From NCBI RefSeq assembly GCF_017301635.1, contig NZ_CP071091.1, positions 6,956,001 through 7,020,000 on the forward strand: a stretch of DNA of 64,000 bases, read 5' to 3'. The stretch comes from Myxococcus landrumus (GTDB taxonomy: Bacteria > Myxococcota > Myxococcia > Myxococcales > Myxococcaceae). The notes under the pieces were generated by a model that was not told where the DNA came from, made no database searches, and saw only the letters and a list, made by a program, of their open reading frames with translations. Shown here piece by piece: positions 43,278 through 52,199 of the stretch (position 1 is the first letter of the stretch; each line of letters opens with the position of its first letter). Both the position numbers and the translations under genes were made by a program.

Positions 43278-44536
43278 TGACGGAGTCGAGCCACAGACGC
43301 ATCGAGCACCTGCTGCGGGAGCATGCGCCGCGGGTGCTTGGCGCGGTCCTCCGGAAGTTTCGAGACTTCGGGGCCTCGGAGGATGCGGTGCAGGAGGCGC
43401 TGCTCGCGGCGGCCCAGCAGTGGCCCCGCGACGGCGTGCCGGAGGACCCGCGTGCGTGGTTGATACAGGTCGCCTCCCGGCGAATCACGGACCACGTGCG
43501 AGCGGAGGCCGCGCGCCGCCACCGCGAGGAGCTGGTGGTCAGCCTGGTGCCGCCGGAGCTTCAGCTCGTGCTGCCCAGGGAGGGCGATGAGCTGGCGGGC
43601 CGGGACGACGCGCTCGTGTTGTTGTTCATGTGCTGTCACCCCGCGCTGTCCACGGCCACCGCGATTGCGCTGACGCTGCGGGCGGTGGGCGGGTTGACGA
43701 CGGCGGAAATCGCCAAGGCGTTCCTCGTCCCCGAGACGACGATGGCGCAGCGGATCAGCCGGGCCAAGCAGAGCATCAAGAGCTCTGGTGTCCCGTTCCA
43801 GAAGCCCACGCCGGAGGAGACCGGGCAGCGGCTGGGCGCGGTGCTGCACGTGCTCTACCTCATCTTCAGCGAGGGCTACACGGCGAGCTCCGGGCCGGAG
43901 CTGCACCGCACGGACCTGTCGGGTGAGGCGATTCGACTCACGCGGATGCTGCACACGCTCCTGCCGGAGGACGGCGAGGTGGCGGGGCTGCTGGCGTTGA
44001 TGCTCCTCACGGATGCGCGGCGCGCCGCGAGGACGGGGCCCGAGGGTGAGCTGATTCCGCTCGACGTGCAGGACCGGAGCCTGTGGGACGCGGGGATGAT
44101 TGAGGAGGGCGTCGCGCTCATCTCCGCGACGCTGTCGAAGGGCTCGCTGGGGATGTACCAGGTGCAGGCGGCCATCGCGGCGGTGCACGACGAGGCCCCG
44201 CGCGCGGAGGACACGGACTGGCCCCAAATCCTCGCGCTCTACGGCGTGCTGATGGGGCTGTCCGACAACCCGGTGGTGGCGCTCAACCACGCCATCGCGA
44301 CGGCGATGGTGCACGGGCCAGAGGTGGGGCTGGAGCTCTTGAAGGCGCTGGACGCGGAGGGGCGGCTGGAGGAGAGCCACCGTCTGGACGCGGTCCGCGC
44401 GCACCTGTTGGAACGAGCGGGCCGGCACGCGGAGGCGGTGGCTCACTATCGCGAGGCGGCGGAGCGCACCACCAGCCTCCCGGAGCGCAACTACCTGCTG
44501 ACCCAGGCCGCGCGGCTGAACGACGCGAAGTCCTAG
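43277..44536 (+). CDS. ECF sigma factor with C-terminal helical extension
   Basis: 419 residues, much longer than a plain ECF sigma factor of about 190. Sigma region 2 is at about 18-85 (VLGAVLRKFRDFGASEDAVQEAL, WLIQVASRRITDHVR), region 4 at about 115-180 (LRAVGGLTTAEIAKAFLVPETTMAQRISRAKQSI). The remaining 230 residues form TPR-like helices (LHVLYLIFSEGYTASSGPEL, LARAEGRHAEAVAHYREA style). Long sigma factors preceded by YCII genes form a known group (often called ECF42) in which the C-terminal domain, not an anti-sigma factor, controls activity. ATG 43277 overlaps the YCII stop; a GTG at 43274 is also in frame. Confidence 0.9.
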   Translation: MTESSHRRIEHLLREHAPRVLGAVLRKFRDFGASEDAVQEALLAAAQQWPRDGVPEDPRAWLIQVASRRITDHVRAEAARRHREELVVSLVPPELQLVLPREGDELAGRDDALVLLFMCCHPALSTATAIALTLRAVGGLTTAEIAKAFLVPETTMAQRISRAKQSIKSSGVPFQKPTPEETGQRLGAVLHVLYLIFSEGYTASSGPELHRTDLSGEAIRLTRMLHTLLPEDGEVAGLLALMLLTDARRAARTGPEGELIPLDVQDRSLWDAGMIEEGVALISATLSKGSLGMYQVQAAIAAVHDEAPRAEDTDWPQILALYGVLMGLSDNPVVALNHAIATAMVHGPEVGLELLKALDAEGRLEESHRLDAVRAHLLERAGRHAEAVAHYREAAERTTSLPERNYLLTQAARLNDAKS

Positions 44537-44601
44537 GCCCAGAGGCGGAGGGCCCGCGCCTGGATGCGCGGCGGGGCCCCTGGCCGTGGATGAAGCGGGG
44601 G

Positions 44602-46182
44602 CTACTTCGCCGCCGGGGCGCCGAGGTCCTTCAGTTGCTTCACGGCGTTCTCGTTCTTGGGGTTGAGCTCCAGCGACTTCTTGTAGCCGCGGATGGCGTC
44701 GTCCTTGCGGCCCGCGAGGGCGTAGGCCTCACCCAGGCTGTCGTGGGCGTTGGCGTCCTGGGGGAAGAGGGCGACGTTGGCCTCGAACAGCTTCAGGGCG
44801 TCGGGGACCCGGTCCTTGCTCAACAGCGAGTAGCCCAGGGTGTTGAGGACCTCCGCGGTCGGCGCGTCCTTGTCCGTCGCGGTGTTCTTGTGCGCGGTGA
44901 ACCAGGCGATGGCGGCGTCCGCGCCCTTCAGCCGCAGAATCATGTCCGCGGTGAACGAGGTGGTCTCGGGGTCGGCGGTGTAGCCCTTCCAGCCGTACTC
45001 CGCCGCCGCGCTGACGATGAGCCGGTCGAAGAGGAACGTGCCGTCATCCGAGTTGGTCATGATGGCGATGCCGCTTCCGGGTTCGGGGAAGGTCACGAAG
45101 ACGCAGCGGTAGCCCTGGTTCCCTCCCGAATGGCCGAACCACGGCTGGTCCTTGCGACGCAGGAAGCCGATGCCGAAGGACTCCGACTGCCGGGTGAGCA
45201 TCTGCTGCGCCATGGCCTTGGAGACCACGCGCTGGGACTGGCCCTTGGACGCCTTCGTGACCTCCAGCGCGATGCGCGTGAGGTCCGTGGGCGTGGTCCA
45301 CAGGCCGGCGGCGGCCAGCTCCGGATGGACGGCCCAGCGTCCCTCGAGCGTCTTTCCACCCGACTTCGTGCCGCTGGCGGCGAGCGACTCGAGGTGCTTG
45401 GGCAGGGGGTGCTCGAAGGTGCTGTGCTTCATGCCCAGGGGCGTCAGCACCGTCTCCTGCATGATTTGGGGGAAGGGCTTCTGGAGCTGATCAATGAGCA
45501 TCTGCTGGACGATGAGCGTGCCGCCGCCGCTGTAGCGCGTCAGGGTGCCGGGCACGACATTCACGCGCACCGGGGCGGTGTTGGCCGGGCTCTCACCGTT
45601 CAGGACCTGGTGCAGCGTGGGGAAGGGCGCCTGGGGTGAATAGCCACGGAAGCCCCCCACCGTCGTCCCGGCGGAGTGGGAGAGCAGCCGGCGCAGGGTG
45701 GCCTTCTGGTCCTTCGTGAACTCGTTGTCGGGCAGCTTCCAGGACACGAGCTTGTCGTTGATGTTCTCGTCGAGAGACCACTTGCGCTTCTCGGCGTGGT
45801 GCATCGCGGCCAGGGCCGTCACCGGCTTGCTGATGGACGCGGCCTGGAAGACGGTGTCGAGGGTGACGGGCTCGTTGCCCCCGGCGTGCTTGACGCCGTA
45901 GCCCTTGCTCCAGACGAGCGAGCCCTTGTCGAACACGGCGATGCTGACGCCGGGGATTTCATACAGGGCCATCCACTCCTGGAGGGACATGCGGCGAGGC
46001 GCTTCACCCGGGAGGGAGAAGGCGGGAAGGCCCTGCTCGATGCGGGCGATGCGGGCGGCCTCGGAGGGGCGGGCCAGCCACTGCGTGGCGGGCTTGGGCG
46101 TGTCCGCGCCGGTGAGGAGGCCGAGAGCGACGAGGCCCGAGAGGGCCGTGGAGAGAAAGCGGGGAGACAGGGAACGTCGCAT
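44602..46182 (-). CDS. Serine beta-lactamase-like hydrolase with C-terminal TPR
   Basis: 526 residues, probable signal peptide at the N-terminus (LSTALSGLVALGLLTGADT). Class C beta-lactamase/penicillin-binding fold at about 55-390: nucleophile motif SISK in FQAASISKPVTALAAM, tyrosine motif around TRYSGGGTLIVQQM, and HSGGNQGY near the end of the domain. A TPR-like segment follows (GYSLLSKDRVPDALKLFEANVALF, NAHDSLGEAYALAGRKDDA, YKKSLELNPKNENAVKQL). Likely a periplasmic esterase or peptidase rather than a true lactamase. A paralogue of the same length and layout lies at 50492-52081, with the same upstream element. Confidence 0.9.
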   Translation of the reverse strand: MRRSLSPRFLSTALSGLVALGLLTGADTPKPATQWLARPSEAARIARIEQGLPAFSLPGEAPRRMSLQEWMALYEIPGVSIAVFDKGSLVWSKGYGVKHAGGNEPVTLDTVFQAASISKPVTALAAMHHAEKRKWSLDENINDKLVSWKLPDNEFTKDQKATLRRLLSHSAGTTVGGFRGYSPQAPFPTLHQVLNGESPANTAPVRVNVVPGTLTRYSGGGTLIVQQMLIDQLQKPFPQIMQETVLTPLGMKHSTFEHPLPKHLESLAASGTKSGGKTLEGRWAVHPELAAAGLWTTPTDLTRIALEVTKASKGQSQRVVSKAMAQQMLTRQSESFGIGFLRRKDQPWFGHSGGNQGYRCVFVTFPEPGSGIAIMTNSDDGTFLFDRLIVSAAAEYGWKGYTADPETTSFTADMILRLKGADAAIAWFTAHKNTATDKDAPTAEVLNTLGYSLLSKDRVPDALKLFEANVALFPQDANAHDSLGEAYALAGRKDDAIRGYKKSLELNPKNENAVKQLKDLGAPAAK

Positions 46183-46561
46183 GGAAGTCCTGGTGGGGCG
46201 TGAGGCGGGATTGCGGTGCCGCGAGCTGTTCTACGAAAAGCTTCGTCGACAATTGCACGCCCCCCTCAACCCGGGGGCGTCGGACAAGCTTCCCGAGGAA
46301 GTTCCGTGACGAAGGAAGGGCGTTCGTCGCTCGGAAAGAGGAAACGTCAGAGACTCAGGGTACACAGGACGGGTGTGGCGAACCCTTGTCACCTGATTGC
46401 AGGTGCCTTCGCCTATCCGGGCGCGCATGACCCCAGGCCGTATCGGGGCTCCGTCGACGCGTGGTCCCTCTTGCCGCTTCGCGGTCCTGTCGTCACGTCA
46501 TCACCCGAGTCGCGGGAACGGACAGCGCCGCACGCGCCGTTCGGCCCGCGATAGCCCCCCT
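46183..46561. other. Divergent promoter region
   Basis: About 380 bases between the first beta-lactamase-like gene (minus) and the large lipoprotein gene (plus). It contains the conserved element at 46228-46260 described separately, and CGCCCCC/GGGGGCG inverted arms at 46258-46264 and 46273-46279. Confidence 0.5.
46228..46260 (-). promoter_or_regulatory. Conserved promoter/operator of first hydrolase paralogue
   Basis: Read on the minus strand: TGCAAT (46257-46252), an 18-bp spacer, then TAGAAC (46233-46228). Inside the spacer sits a perfect inverted repeat ACGAA-N4-TTCGT (46233-46246). The same arrangement with identical arms occurs before the paralogue at 50492-52081, with the repeat 51 and 53 bases from the start codons. 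Conservation points to a shared promoter with an operator between its boxes; the boxes themselves are weak matches. Confidence 0.6.
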
Positions 46562-49500
46562 ATGACTTTGAAACCCTCCTGGATGAGATGGGCCCTGTGT
46601 GTCCTGGGCCTCATGGTGTTCACCCCTGGCTGCAAGGACAGCACGCCGAACGACAATGCCCCGCCGGATGACGCTGGACAGACGGATGCGGGAGGCTCCG
46701 ACGGTGGCCCCACTCCGCCCGATGGTGGCAGGGAGCCCACGGGGGATGGCGGGGTCGGAGATGGTGGCTCGCAGCCTTCGGAGGCCCTGGGCTTCATCGA
46801 CTACGTGTTGCCCGCGTCGGACGCGGAGGCGGTGGCTCGCAACGCGCACGTCATCGTGGGCTTCACGGAGGCGCTCGACGCCACCACGGTGAACGAGGAT
46901 GTCCTCACGGTGTGGGAGAACGGGGTCTCGCTTCAGGGCACCCTGGCGCATGACGCCACCACCCGCACGCTGGCCTTCACCCCGGCGCGTCCGTTCACCG
47001 CCGACGCGTTGGTGACGGTGGTGGTCTCCTCGCTGCTTCGCTCGGCGACGGGCAAGTCGCTGGAGGTGCCCCATCACTCCCTCTTCACGGTGGGCTTCGC
47101 GTCGGACACGTCGCCGCCGAGCGTGGTGTCCGTGAAGCCGCTCCTCGGAGTGACGGATGTGCCGTCGACCTGGCCGGTGTACGTCCTCACGTTCAGCGAG
47201 CCCATGGACCCGAGCACGCTCACGGCCGACTCGCTCCAGTTCGAACAACAACTGGGGTCGAACCCCGCGTCGCCGCTGTCCGGGACGTACAGCTACGATG
47301 CCGCGAGCCAGTCGGTGTACTTCCGGGTGAGCCCCCCGCCCGCGCCGGGCGCACGTGTCACGTGCACGCTCTCCACGAAGGCGAAGGACCTGGCGGGCAA
47401 CTCCCTCATCCGGGAGTACACGCACACGTTCCTGGTGGCGTTGTCGAGAGACACCCTCGCTCCTCGTGTGCAGGCAACCCTGCCGGAGGCGAGCGCGGTG
47501 GGCGTCGCCGCGCGCCAGGCCCCCCTCCTCGTCCGCTTCAGCGAGCCGCTCCGGCCCGAGAGCATCACGCCGGACCGGCTCTTCCTGGAGGAGCTGAATG
47601 AGGATGGCACCCAGGTGGTGCGCCGCGTCCCAGGCACCCTGCGCTACGACGACGCGCGGCTCCAGGTGGGCTTCACGCCTCACGCGCCCCTGAAGTACCA
47701 GACGCGCTATCGGGGACAGGTCCGCTTGGTGGAAGACCTCGCGGGTAACCGGCTGGTGCCGTTCGAGGGTTTCGGCTTCGTCACGGAGTTGCAGCCGTCG
47801 CCTCCGCGCGTCGTCGAGGCGACGCCGGCTCCGGACACGCGCTTCGTGCCGCTGAGTGGCCCGCTGCGCGTGCGCTTCGACCGGCCGTTGGACCGGGCCT
47901 CCATCACCCCGGAGACGGTCAGCGTCGCGGGCGTCACGGGAGTGGCCAACTACGAGTCTTCCACGAACACGGTGGCGTTCCGGCAGTTGTCGCCCTTCGC
48001 GCCCGCGACGGAATACACGATGACGGTGAAGGACGTGCGCACGCCTCAGGGGGTGAGCCTTGCTTCGCCCTTCACGTACACGATTCGCACGGTGGCTCCG
48101 GGCGTGAGGGTGAGCGCGGGAAGTCCTGGCCAGGCGGGTGTGCCCGTGTTCGCCACCGGGCCGCTGGGGACGCTGGCCGTGTGGAACGAGAACACGGGCA
48201 CGGGAGTCCAGGTTCGCGCTTCGCTCAACAGGGGCGCTGGCTTCGGAGAGTCCCTCCTGGTGGGGGAGGGCAGCTCGATGAAGCAGTCGCCGCAGGTGGC
48301 CGCGTGGGACCAGCGGTTCATCGTGGGGTGGTCAGACCCAGCGCTCACGGTCGATGCGGTGGCGCTCTTCGATGGGACGGCCTTCACCCCGGTGACGCCG
48401 GGCATCCGTGGCCGCCTCTTCGGCTTCGGCAACACCCTCTATGCCTATGACTCCGACTCCGGGGCCTTCCGGGTGCGCTCCGGGGAGCAGTGGTTGGAGG
48501 TGACCCGGAAGGACCTGGGGACGTCCCCCACCCTGCTCTCGAACGCGGGGGCCTTGCTGTTCATGTCGGGGCCGGACTCCTTCGAGGACGTCACGACGAT
48601 TTTCGACGGGGTGCAGTGGGTGCACTCCGGCGCCGTCGGCACGTCCGTGGAGAAGCAGTACATCCTCGTGGGAGACAGCTTTGGCCGGGCGTGGAGCAAC
48701 TCCGAAGGGACGTGGTTCTCGCTCTTCAATCGGACCACCCGGGCGTGGGGGCCCACCGAGTTCATCACCTCCAGTCAGGCGCGCAACCTGCGCATCGCCT
48801 CGGATGGCAACACCGTCACGGCGCTCTTCATCCGCTCGGATGAGCTCACCGCGGCGGTTCGCGTCAATGGTGAGTGGCAGGCCCTCGTGAGGCTGCCGGA
48901 CAGCGGGCCGACTCCCCTCCCCGTGGCGATGGTTTCGTACCAAGGCAACTACACCGGGTTGTTGTCGGCCAGCAGCTCGTCGCAGCTGCGCTTCATCACG
49001 CAGGTGGGGGGCTCGTGGACGTCGGTGACGAGGGGGGTTGTCGCCACGGGGATGAACGCGGTGCTCGAGACGCGTGCGGTGGGCAATGAGGTGCTGGTCC
49101 TGATGCGGAAGAACGGCCCGGTGTCGACCACGCATGAAGTCTGGGCGACCGCGCTCACGCCGCAGGGTTGGCAGCCGAGCGTCCAGCTTCGCGGCGCGGA
49201 GAGCACCCCCGTGGTGTCACATCGGGTGGGGGACCAGGTGAATGTGTCCTATGTGGCGCCGGGGCAGCTCTCCGCGCGTGGCTATCAGGGCGGTGGCCAG
49301 TGGGGCGCGGCGACGCAGATGGTGACGCCGCCGCTCGTCGGTGGCGTGCGGGAGGCGGTGGTCGACTTCTCGCCAGACGGGGCTGGGGCCGCCGCGTGGG
49401 AGCAGTTCGATGGGGGCGTGTGGAGCCTCTTCCTCGCGGAGTACGACGGGGAGGTGTGGCACCAGCCCGTGCGTCTGGGGCCCGTGGGCTCCAAGGTTCG

Positions 49501-50422
49501 TGTGGCCGTGGATGGCGACAGGGTGGTCGTCGCATACCTCAAGCCGTCCACCACGACGGGCCAGATGGACATCTGGGCGGTGTCCTATGTCGCGGGGGTG
49601 CTGGGGACGCCGGTCAAGCTGGACAGCGTGACGGGAACGGACCCCGACCTCGTCCTCGTGCACGGCGCCAGTGGCTTCATGGTGGCGTGGGGGCAGTGGG
49701 AGATTCGCTCCGCGCTGAGCGTGGACGGGACGACCTGGAGCACGCCTCAGCTGGCCGCCGAGCGCACGTCGTCGACGCTGCATTGGCAGTACACGCGGTT
49801 GATTCCGTCGGGAGCCTCCTTCGTGTTGTCGACGAAGCGGGAGGGGGGCACGCTGAACATCCTGCGCATGTACACCTCGGGCGTCTGGCTGCCGAGGGTG
49901 GAGCCGGTGCTGCGGACCGGCATCTACGACCTCGTGGCCACGGACAGCACGGTGATGGTGATGGCGCCCCTCGCCAGCGAGTTCCGCTACATGGTGCACA
50001 ACGGTGTCGCCTGGTCCAACGAGAACACCGTGGCGTCGCCAGGGGACGGTCAGGGCTTGATGGCCGTGTCCCCGAGCGGAATCCGGATGCACACGGACGT
50101 GAGCTGGTGGCGGTGGACGGGGACGGAGTGGTTGAAGGAGGCGACGCGGGTCAGTCGCCCCTCTCCGTTGGGCGACCTGCGGTGCGACGCGAAGGGCTGT
50201 GGTCTGGTGACGGGGCCCGGCTTCGGAGGGGAGACGGACCTGTCCTTGTCCTACGCGTCGGGCACGCGCTCGTTCTGGAGAGGCGCCGTGCCGCACGAGG
50301 GGCCCTTCCCCGTCCAGCCGAGGAGCGTGACGTGGGACTTCGCGGGGAGCACCTACCGCGTCACCTGGCGTCAGGCCGTGGCGCCGGGCATGACGGCGCT
50401 GCACGCCAGCACGAAGCTGTGA
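46562..50422 (+). CDS. Large lipoprotein with bacterial Ig-like (Big_5) domains, 1286 aa
   Basis: ATG 46562 gives a lipoprotein signal (LCVLGLMVFTPGC, lipobox TPGC, Cys at about residue 24). A Gly/Asp/Pro-rich linker follows, then four Big_5-type Ig domains at about 75-520, each with the family pattern (VVSVKPLLGVTDVPSTWPVY, LTFSEPMDPSTLTADSLQF; RVQATLPEASAVGVAARQAP). The last 750 residues look like repeated beta-propeller or sialidase-like blades (WNENTGTGVQVRASLNRG, AAWDQRFIVGWSD, SVDGTTWSTPQLAAER). It is probably a surface-exposed outer-membrane lipoprotein. It lies between two hydrolase paralogues transcribed in the opposite direction. Confidence 0.85.
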   Translation: MTLKPSWMRWALCVLGLMVFTPGCKDSTPNDNAPPDDAGQTDAGGSDGGPTPPDGGREPTGDGGVGDGGSQPSEALGFIDYVLPASDAEAVARNAHVIVGFTEALDATTVNEDVLTVWENGVSLQGTLAHDATTRTLAFTPARPFTADALVTVVVSSLLRSATGKSLEVPHHSLFTVGFASDTSPPSVVSVKPLLGVTDVPSTWPVYVLTFSEPMDPSTLTADSLQFEQQLGSNPASPLSGTYSYDAASQSVYFRVSPPPAPGARVTCTLSTKAKDLAGNSLIREYTHTFLVALSRDTLAPRVQATLPEASAVGVAARQAPLLVRFSEPLRPESITPDRLFLEELNEDGTQVVRRVPGTLRYDDARLQVGFTPHAPLKYQTRYRGQVRLVEDLAGNRLVPFEGFGFVTELQPSPPRVVEATPAPDTRFVPLSGPLRVRFDRPLDRASITPETVSVAGVTGVANYESSTNTVAFRQLSPFAPATEYTMTVKDVRTPQGVSLASPFTYTIRTVAPGVRVSAGSPGQAGVPVFATGPLGTLAVWNENTGTGVQVRASLNRGAGFGESLLVGEGSSMKQSPQVAAWDQRFIVGWSDPALTVDAVALFDGTAFTPVTPGIRGRLFGFGNTLYAYDSDSGAFRVRSGEQWLEVTRKDLGTSPTLLSNAGALLFMSGPDSFEDVTTIFDGVQWVHSGAVGTSVEKQYILVGDSFGRAWSNSEGTWFSLFNRTTRAWGPTEFITSSQARNLRIASDGNTVTALFIRSDELTAAVRVNGEWQALVRLPDSGPTPLPVAMVSYQGNYTGLLSASSSSQLRFITQVGGSWTSVTRGVVATGMNAVLETRAVGNEVLVLMRKNGPVSTTHEVWATALTPQGWQPSVQLRGAESTPVVSHRVGDQVNVSYVAPGQLSARGYQGGGQWGAATQMVTPPLVGGVREAVVDFSPDGAGAAAWEQFDGGVWSLFLAEYDGEVWHQPVRLGPVGSKVRVAVDGDRVVVAYLKPSTTTGQMDIWAVSYVAGVLGTPVKLDSVTGTDPDLVLVHGASGFMVAWGQWEIRSALSVDGTTWSTPQLAAERTSSTLHWQYTRLIPSGASFVLSTKREGGTLNILRMYTSGVWLPRVEPVLRTGIYDLVATDSTVMVMAPLASEFRYMVHNGVAWSNENTVASPGDGQGLMAVSPSGIRMHTDVSWWRWTGTEWLKEATRVSRPSPLGDLRCDAKGCGLVTGPGFGGETDLSLSYASGTRSFWRGAVPHEGPFPVQPRSVTWDFAGSTYRVTWRQAVAPGMTALHASTKL

Positions 50423-50491
50423 TGTTGTCGTGAGTCCTCGGGGACGGAGCGGAGGCTGAGTCTTCGCTCCGTCCTCTTGGCATGACGGGGG

Positions 50492-52081
50492 CTACTTCGT
50501 CGGGGTCGCCGTCGTCACGCCGAGCGCTTCCAGTTGCTTCACGGCGTTCGCGTTCTTGGGGTTGAGCTCCAGCGACTTCTTGTAGCTGCGGACCGCGTCG
50601 TCCTTGCGGCTGGCGGCCGCGTAGGCCTCGCCCAGGCTGTCGTGGGTGTTGGCGTCCTGGGGGAAGAGGGCGACGTTGGCCTCGAACAGCTTCACGGCGT
50701 CGGGGATGCGGCCCTTGCCGAGCAGCGAGTACCCCAGGGAGTTGAGGATGTCGGAGGTCGGCGCGTCCTTGCCCGTCGCGGTGTTCTTGTGCGTGGTGAA
50801 CCAGGCGACGGCGGCGTCCGCGTCCTTCGTCCGCAGAATCATGTCCGTGGTGAAGAAGGCCGTCTCGGGGTCGGGGGTGAAGCCCTTCCAGCCGTACTCG
50901 GCGGCGGCGCTGGCGATGAGGCGGTCGAAGAGGTACGAGCCATCATCCGAGTTGGTCATGATGGCGATGCCGCTGCCGGGCTCGGCGAAGGCCACGAGGA
51001 CGCAGCGGTAGCCCTCGTTCGAGCCGCCGTGGCCGAACCAGTTCACGTTCGGGCGGCGCATGAAGCCGATGCCGAAGGCCTCCGACTGCCGGCTGAGCAT
51101 CTGCTGCGCCATGGCCTGGGACACCACGCGCTGGGACTTGCCCTGGGTGGACTTGGAGACCTCCAGCGCGATGCGGGCGAGGTCCGACGGCGTCGTCCAC
51201 AGGCCGGCGGCGGCCTGCTCGGGGTACGTGTGCCAGCGGCCTTCCAGGCTCTTGCCGCCCGAGCGCGTGCCGACGGCGGCGAGGGGCTCCAGGGCCTTGG
51301 GCAGGGGCTGCTCGTAGGTGCTGTTCTTCAGGCCCAGCGGGGTGAGCACCGTCTCCTTCATGATTTGGGGGAAGGGCTTCTGGAGCTGGTCCACGAGCAT
51401 CTGCTGGACGATGGAGGTGCCGCCGCCGCTGTAGCGCGTCAGGGTGCCGGGCACCGTGTCCACGCGGACGGGAGCGGAGTTGGCGGGCTTCTCGCCATTG
51501 AGAAGCTGTTGCAGCGTGGGAACGGATTCCTGGGCGGAGTATCCGCGGAAGCCATGCACCGTCGTCCCGGCGGAGTGGGAGAGCAGGCGGCGCAGGGTGA
51601 CCTTCTGGTCCTTCGTGAACTCGTTGTCGGGCAGCTTCCAGGAGACGAGCTTGTCGTTGATGTTCTCGTCGAGGGACCACTTGCGCTTCTCGGCGTGGTG
51701 CATGGCGGCGAGCGCTGTCACGGGCTTGCTGATGGAGGCGGCCTGGAAGAGGGTGTCGAGGGTGATGGGCTCGGAGCCTCCGGCCTCTTTCACGCCGTAG
51801 CCCTTGGCCCAGACGAGCGAGCCCCGGTCGAACACGGCGACGCTGACGCCGGGGATTTCATACATCGCCATCCAGTCCTGGAGGGACATGTGGCGGGGCG
51901 CTTCGCCGGGGATGGTCAGGGCGGCAATGCCCTGCTCCACGCGGGTGATGCGGGCGGCCTCGGAGGGCCGGGCCATCCACTGGGTCGCGGGCTTGCGCGT
52001 GTCCGCGCCGGTGAGGAGGCCGATGGCCGTGAGGCCCGTGAGGGCCACGGGGAGGACGCGGGAGGAGAGGAGGGGGCGCAT
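50492..52081 (-). CDS. Serine beta-lactamase-like hydrolase with TPR, paralogue 2
   Basis: 529 residues from ATG 52081; closely similar along its whole length to the protein at 44602-46182, including SISK nucleophile region (FQAASISKPVTALAAM), TRYSGGGTSIVQQM and the C-terminal TPR (SLGEAYAAASRKDDAVRSY). Near the HxG motif it reads HGGSNEGY where the other reads HSGGNQGY, a change close to the active site that may alter substrate. The start is supported by the position of the shared upstream element, 53 bases away against 51 in the paralogue; an in-frame ATG at 52123 would overlap that spacing. Likely exported. Confidence 0.9.
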   Translation of the reverse strand: MRPLLSSRVLPVALTGLTAIGLLTGADTRKPATQWMARPSEAARITRVEQGIAALTIPGEAPRHMSLQDWMAMYEIPGVSVAVFDRGSLVWAKGYGVKEAGGSEPITLDTLFQAASISKPVTALAAMHHAEKRKWSLDENINDKLVSWKLPDNEFTKDQKVTLRRLLSHSAGTTVHGFRGYSAQESVPTLQQLLNGEKPANSAPVRVDTVPGTLTRYSGGGTSIVQQMLVDQLQKPFPQIMKETVLTPLGLKNSTYEQPLPKALEPLAAVGTRSGGKSLEGRWHTYPEQAAAGLWTTPSDLARIALEVSKSTQGKSQRVVSQAMAQQMLSRQSEAFGIGFMRRPNVNWFGHGGSNEGYRCVLVAFAEPGSGIAIMTNSDDGSYLFDRLIASAAAEYGWKGFTPDPETAFFTTDMILRTKDADAAVAWFTTHKNTATGKDAPTSDILNSLGYSLLGKGRIPDAVKLFEANVALFPQDANTHDSLGEAYAAASRKDDAVRSYKKSLELNPKNANAVKQLEALGVTTATPTK

Positions 52082-52128
52082 GGGAAGGTCCTGACGAGGC
52101 TCAAGTGAGGATGGCTGCGTCACGCAAG

Positions 52129-52161
52129 GTCCTACGAATCATTTCGTGGATGATTGCACGC
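52129..52161 (-). promoter_or_regulatory. Conserved promoter/operator of second hydrolase paralogue
   Basis: Minus strand: TGCAAT (52158-52153), 18-bp spacer, TAGGAC (52134-52129), with ACGAA-N4-TTCGT at 52134-52147. Arms, spacing and flanking GCGTGCAAT are the same as at 46228-46260, while the four central bases and most surrounding sequence differ. Confidence 0.6.
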
Positions 52162-52199
52162 GCCCCTTCCCGCGAGGAGGTCGACGGATTCAGGAGGGG

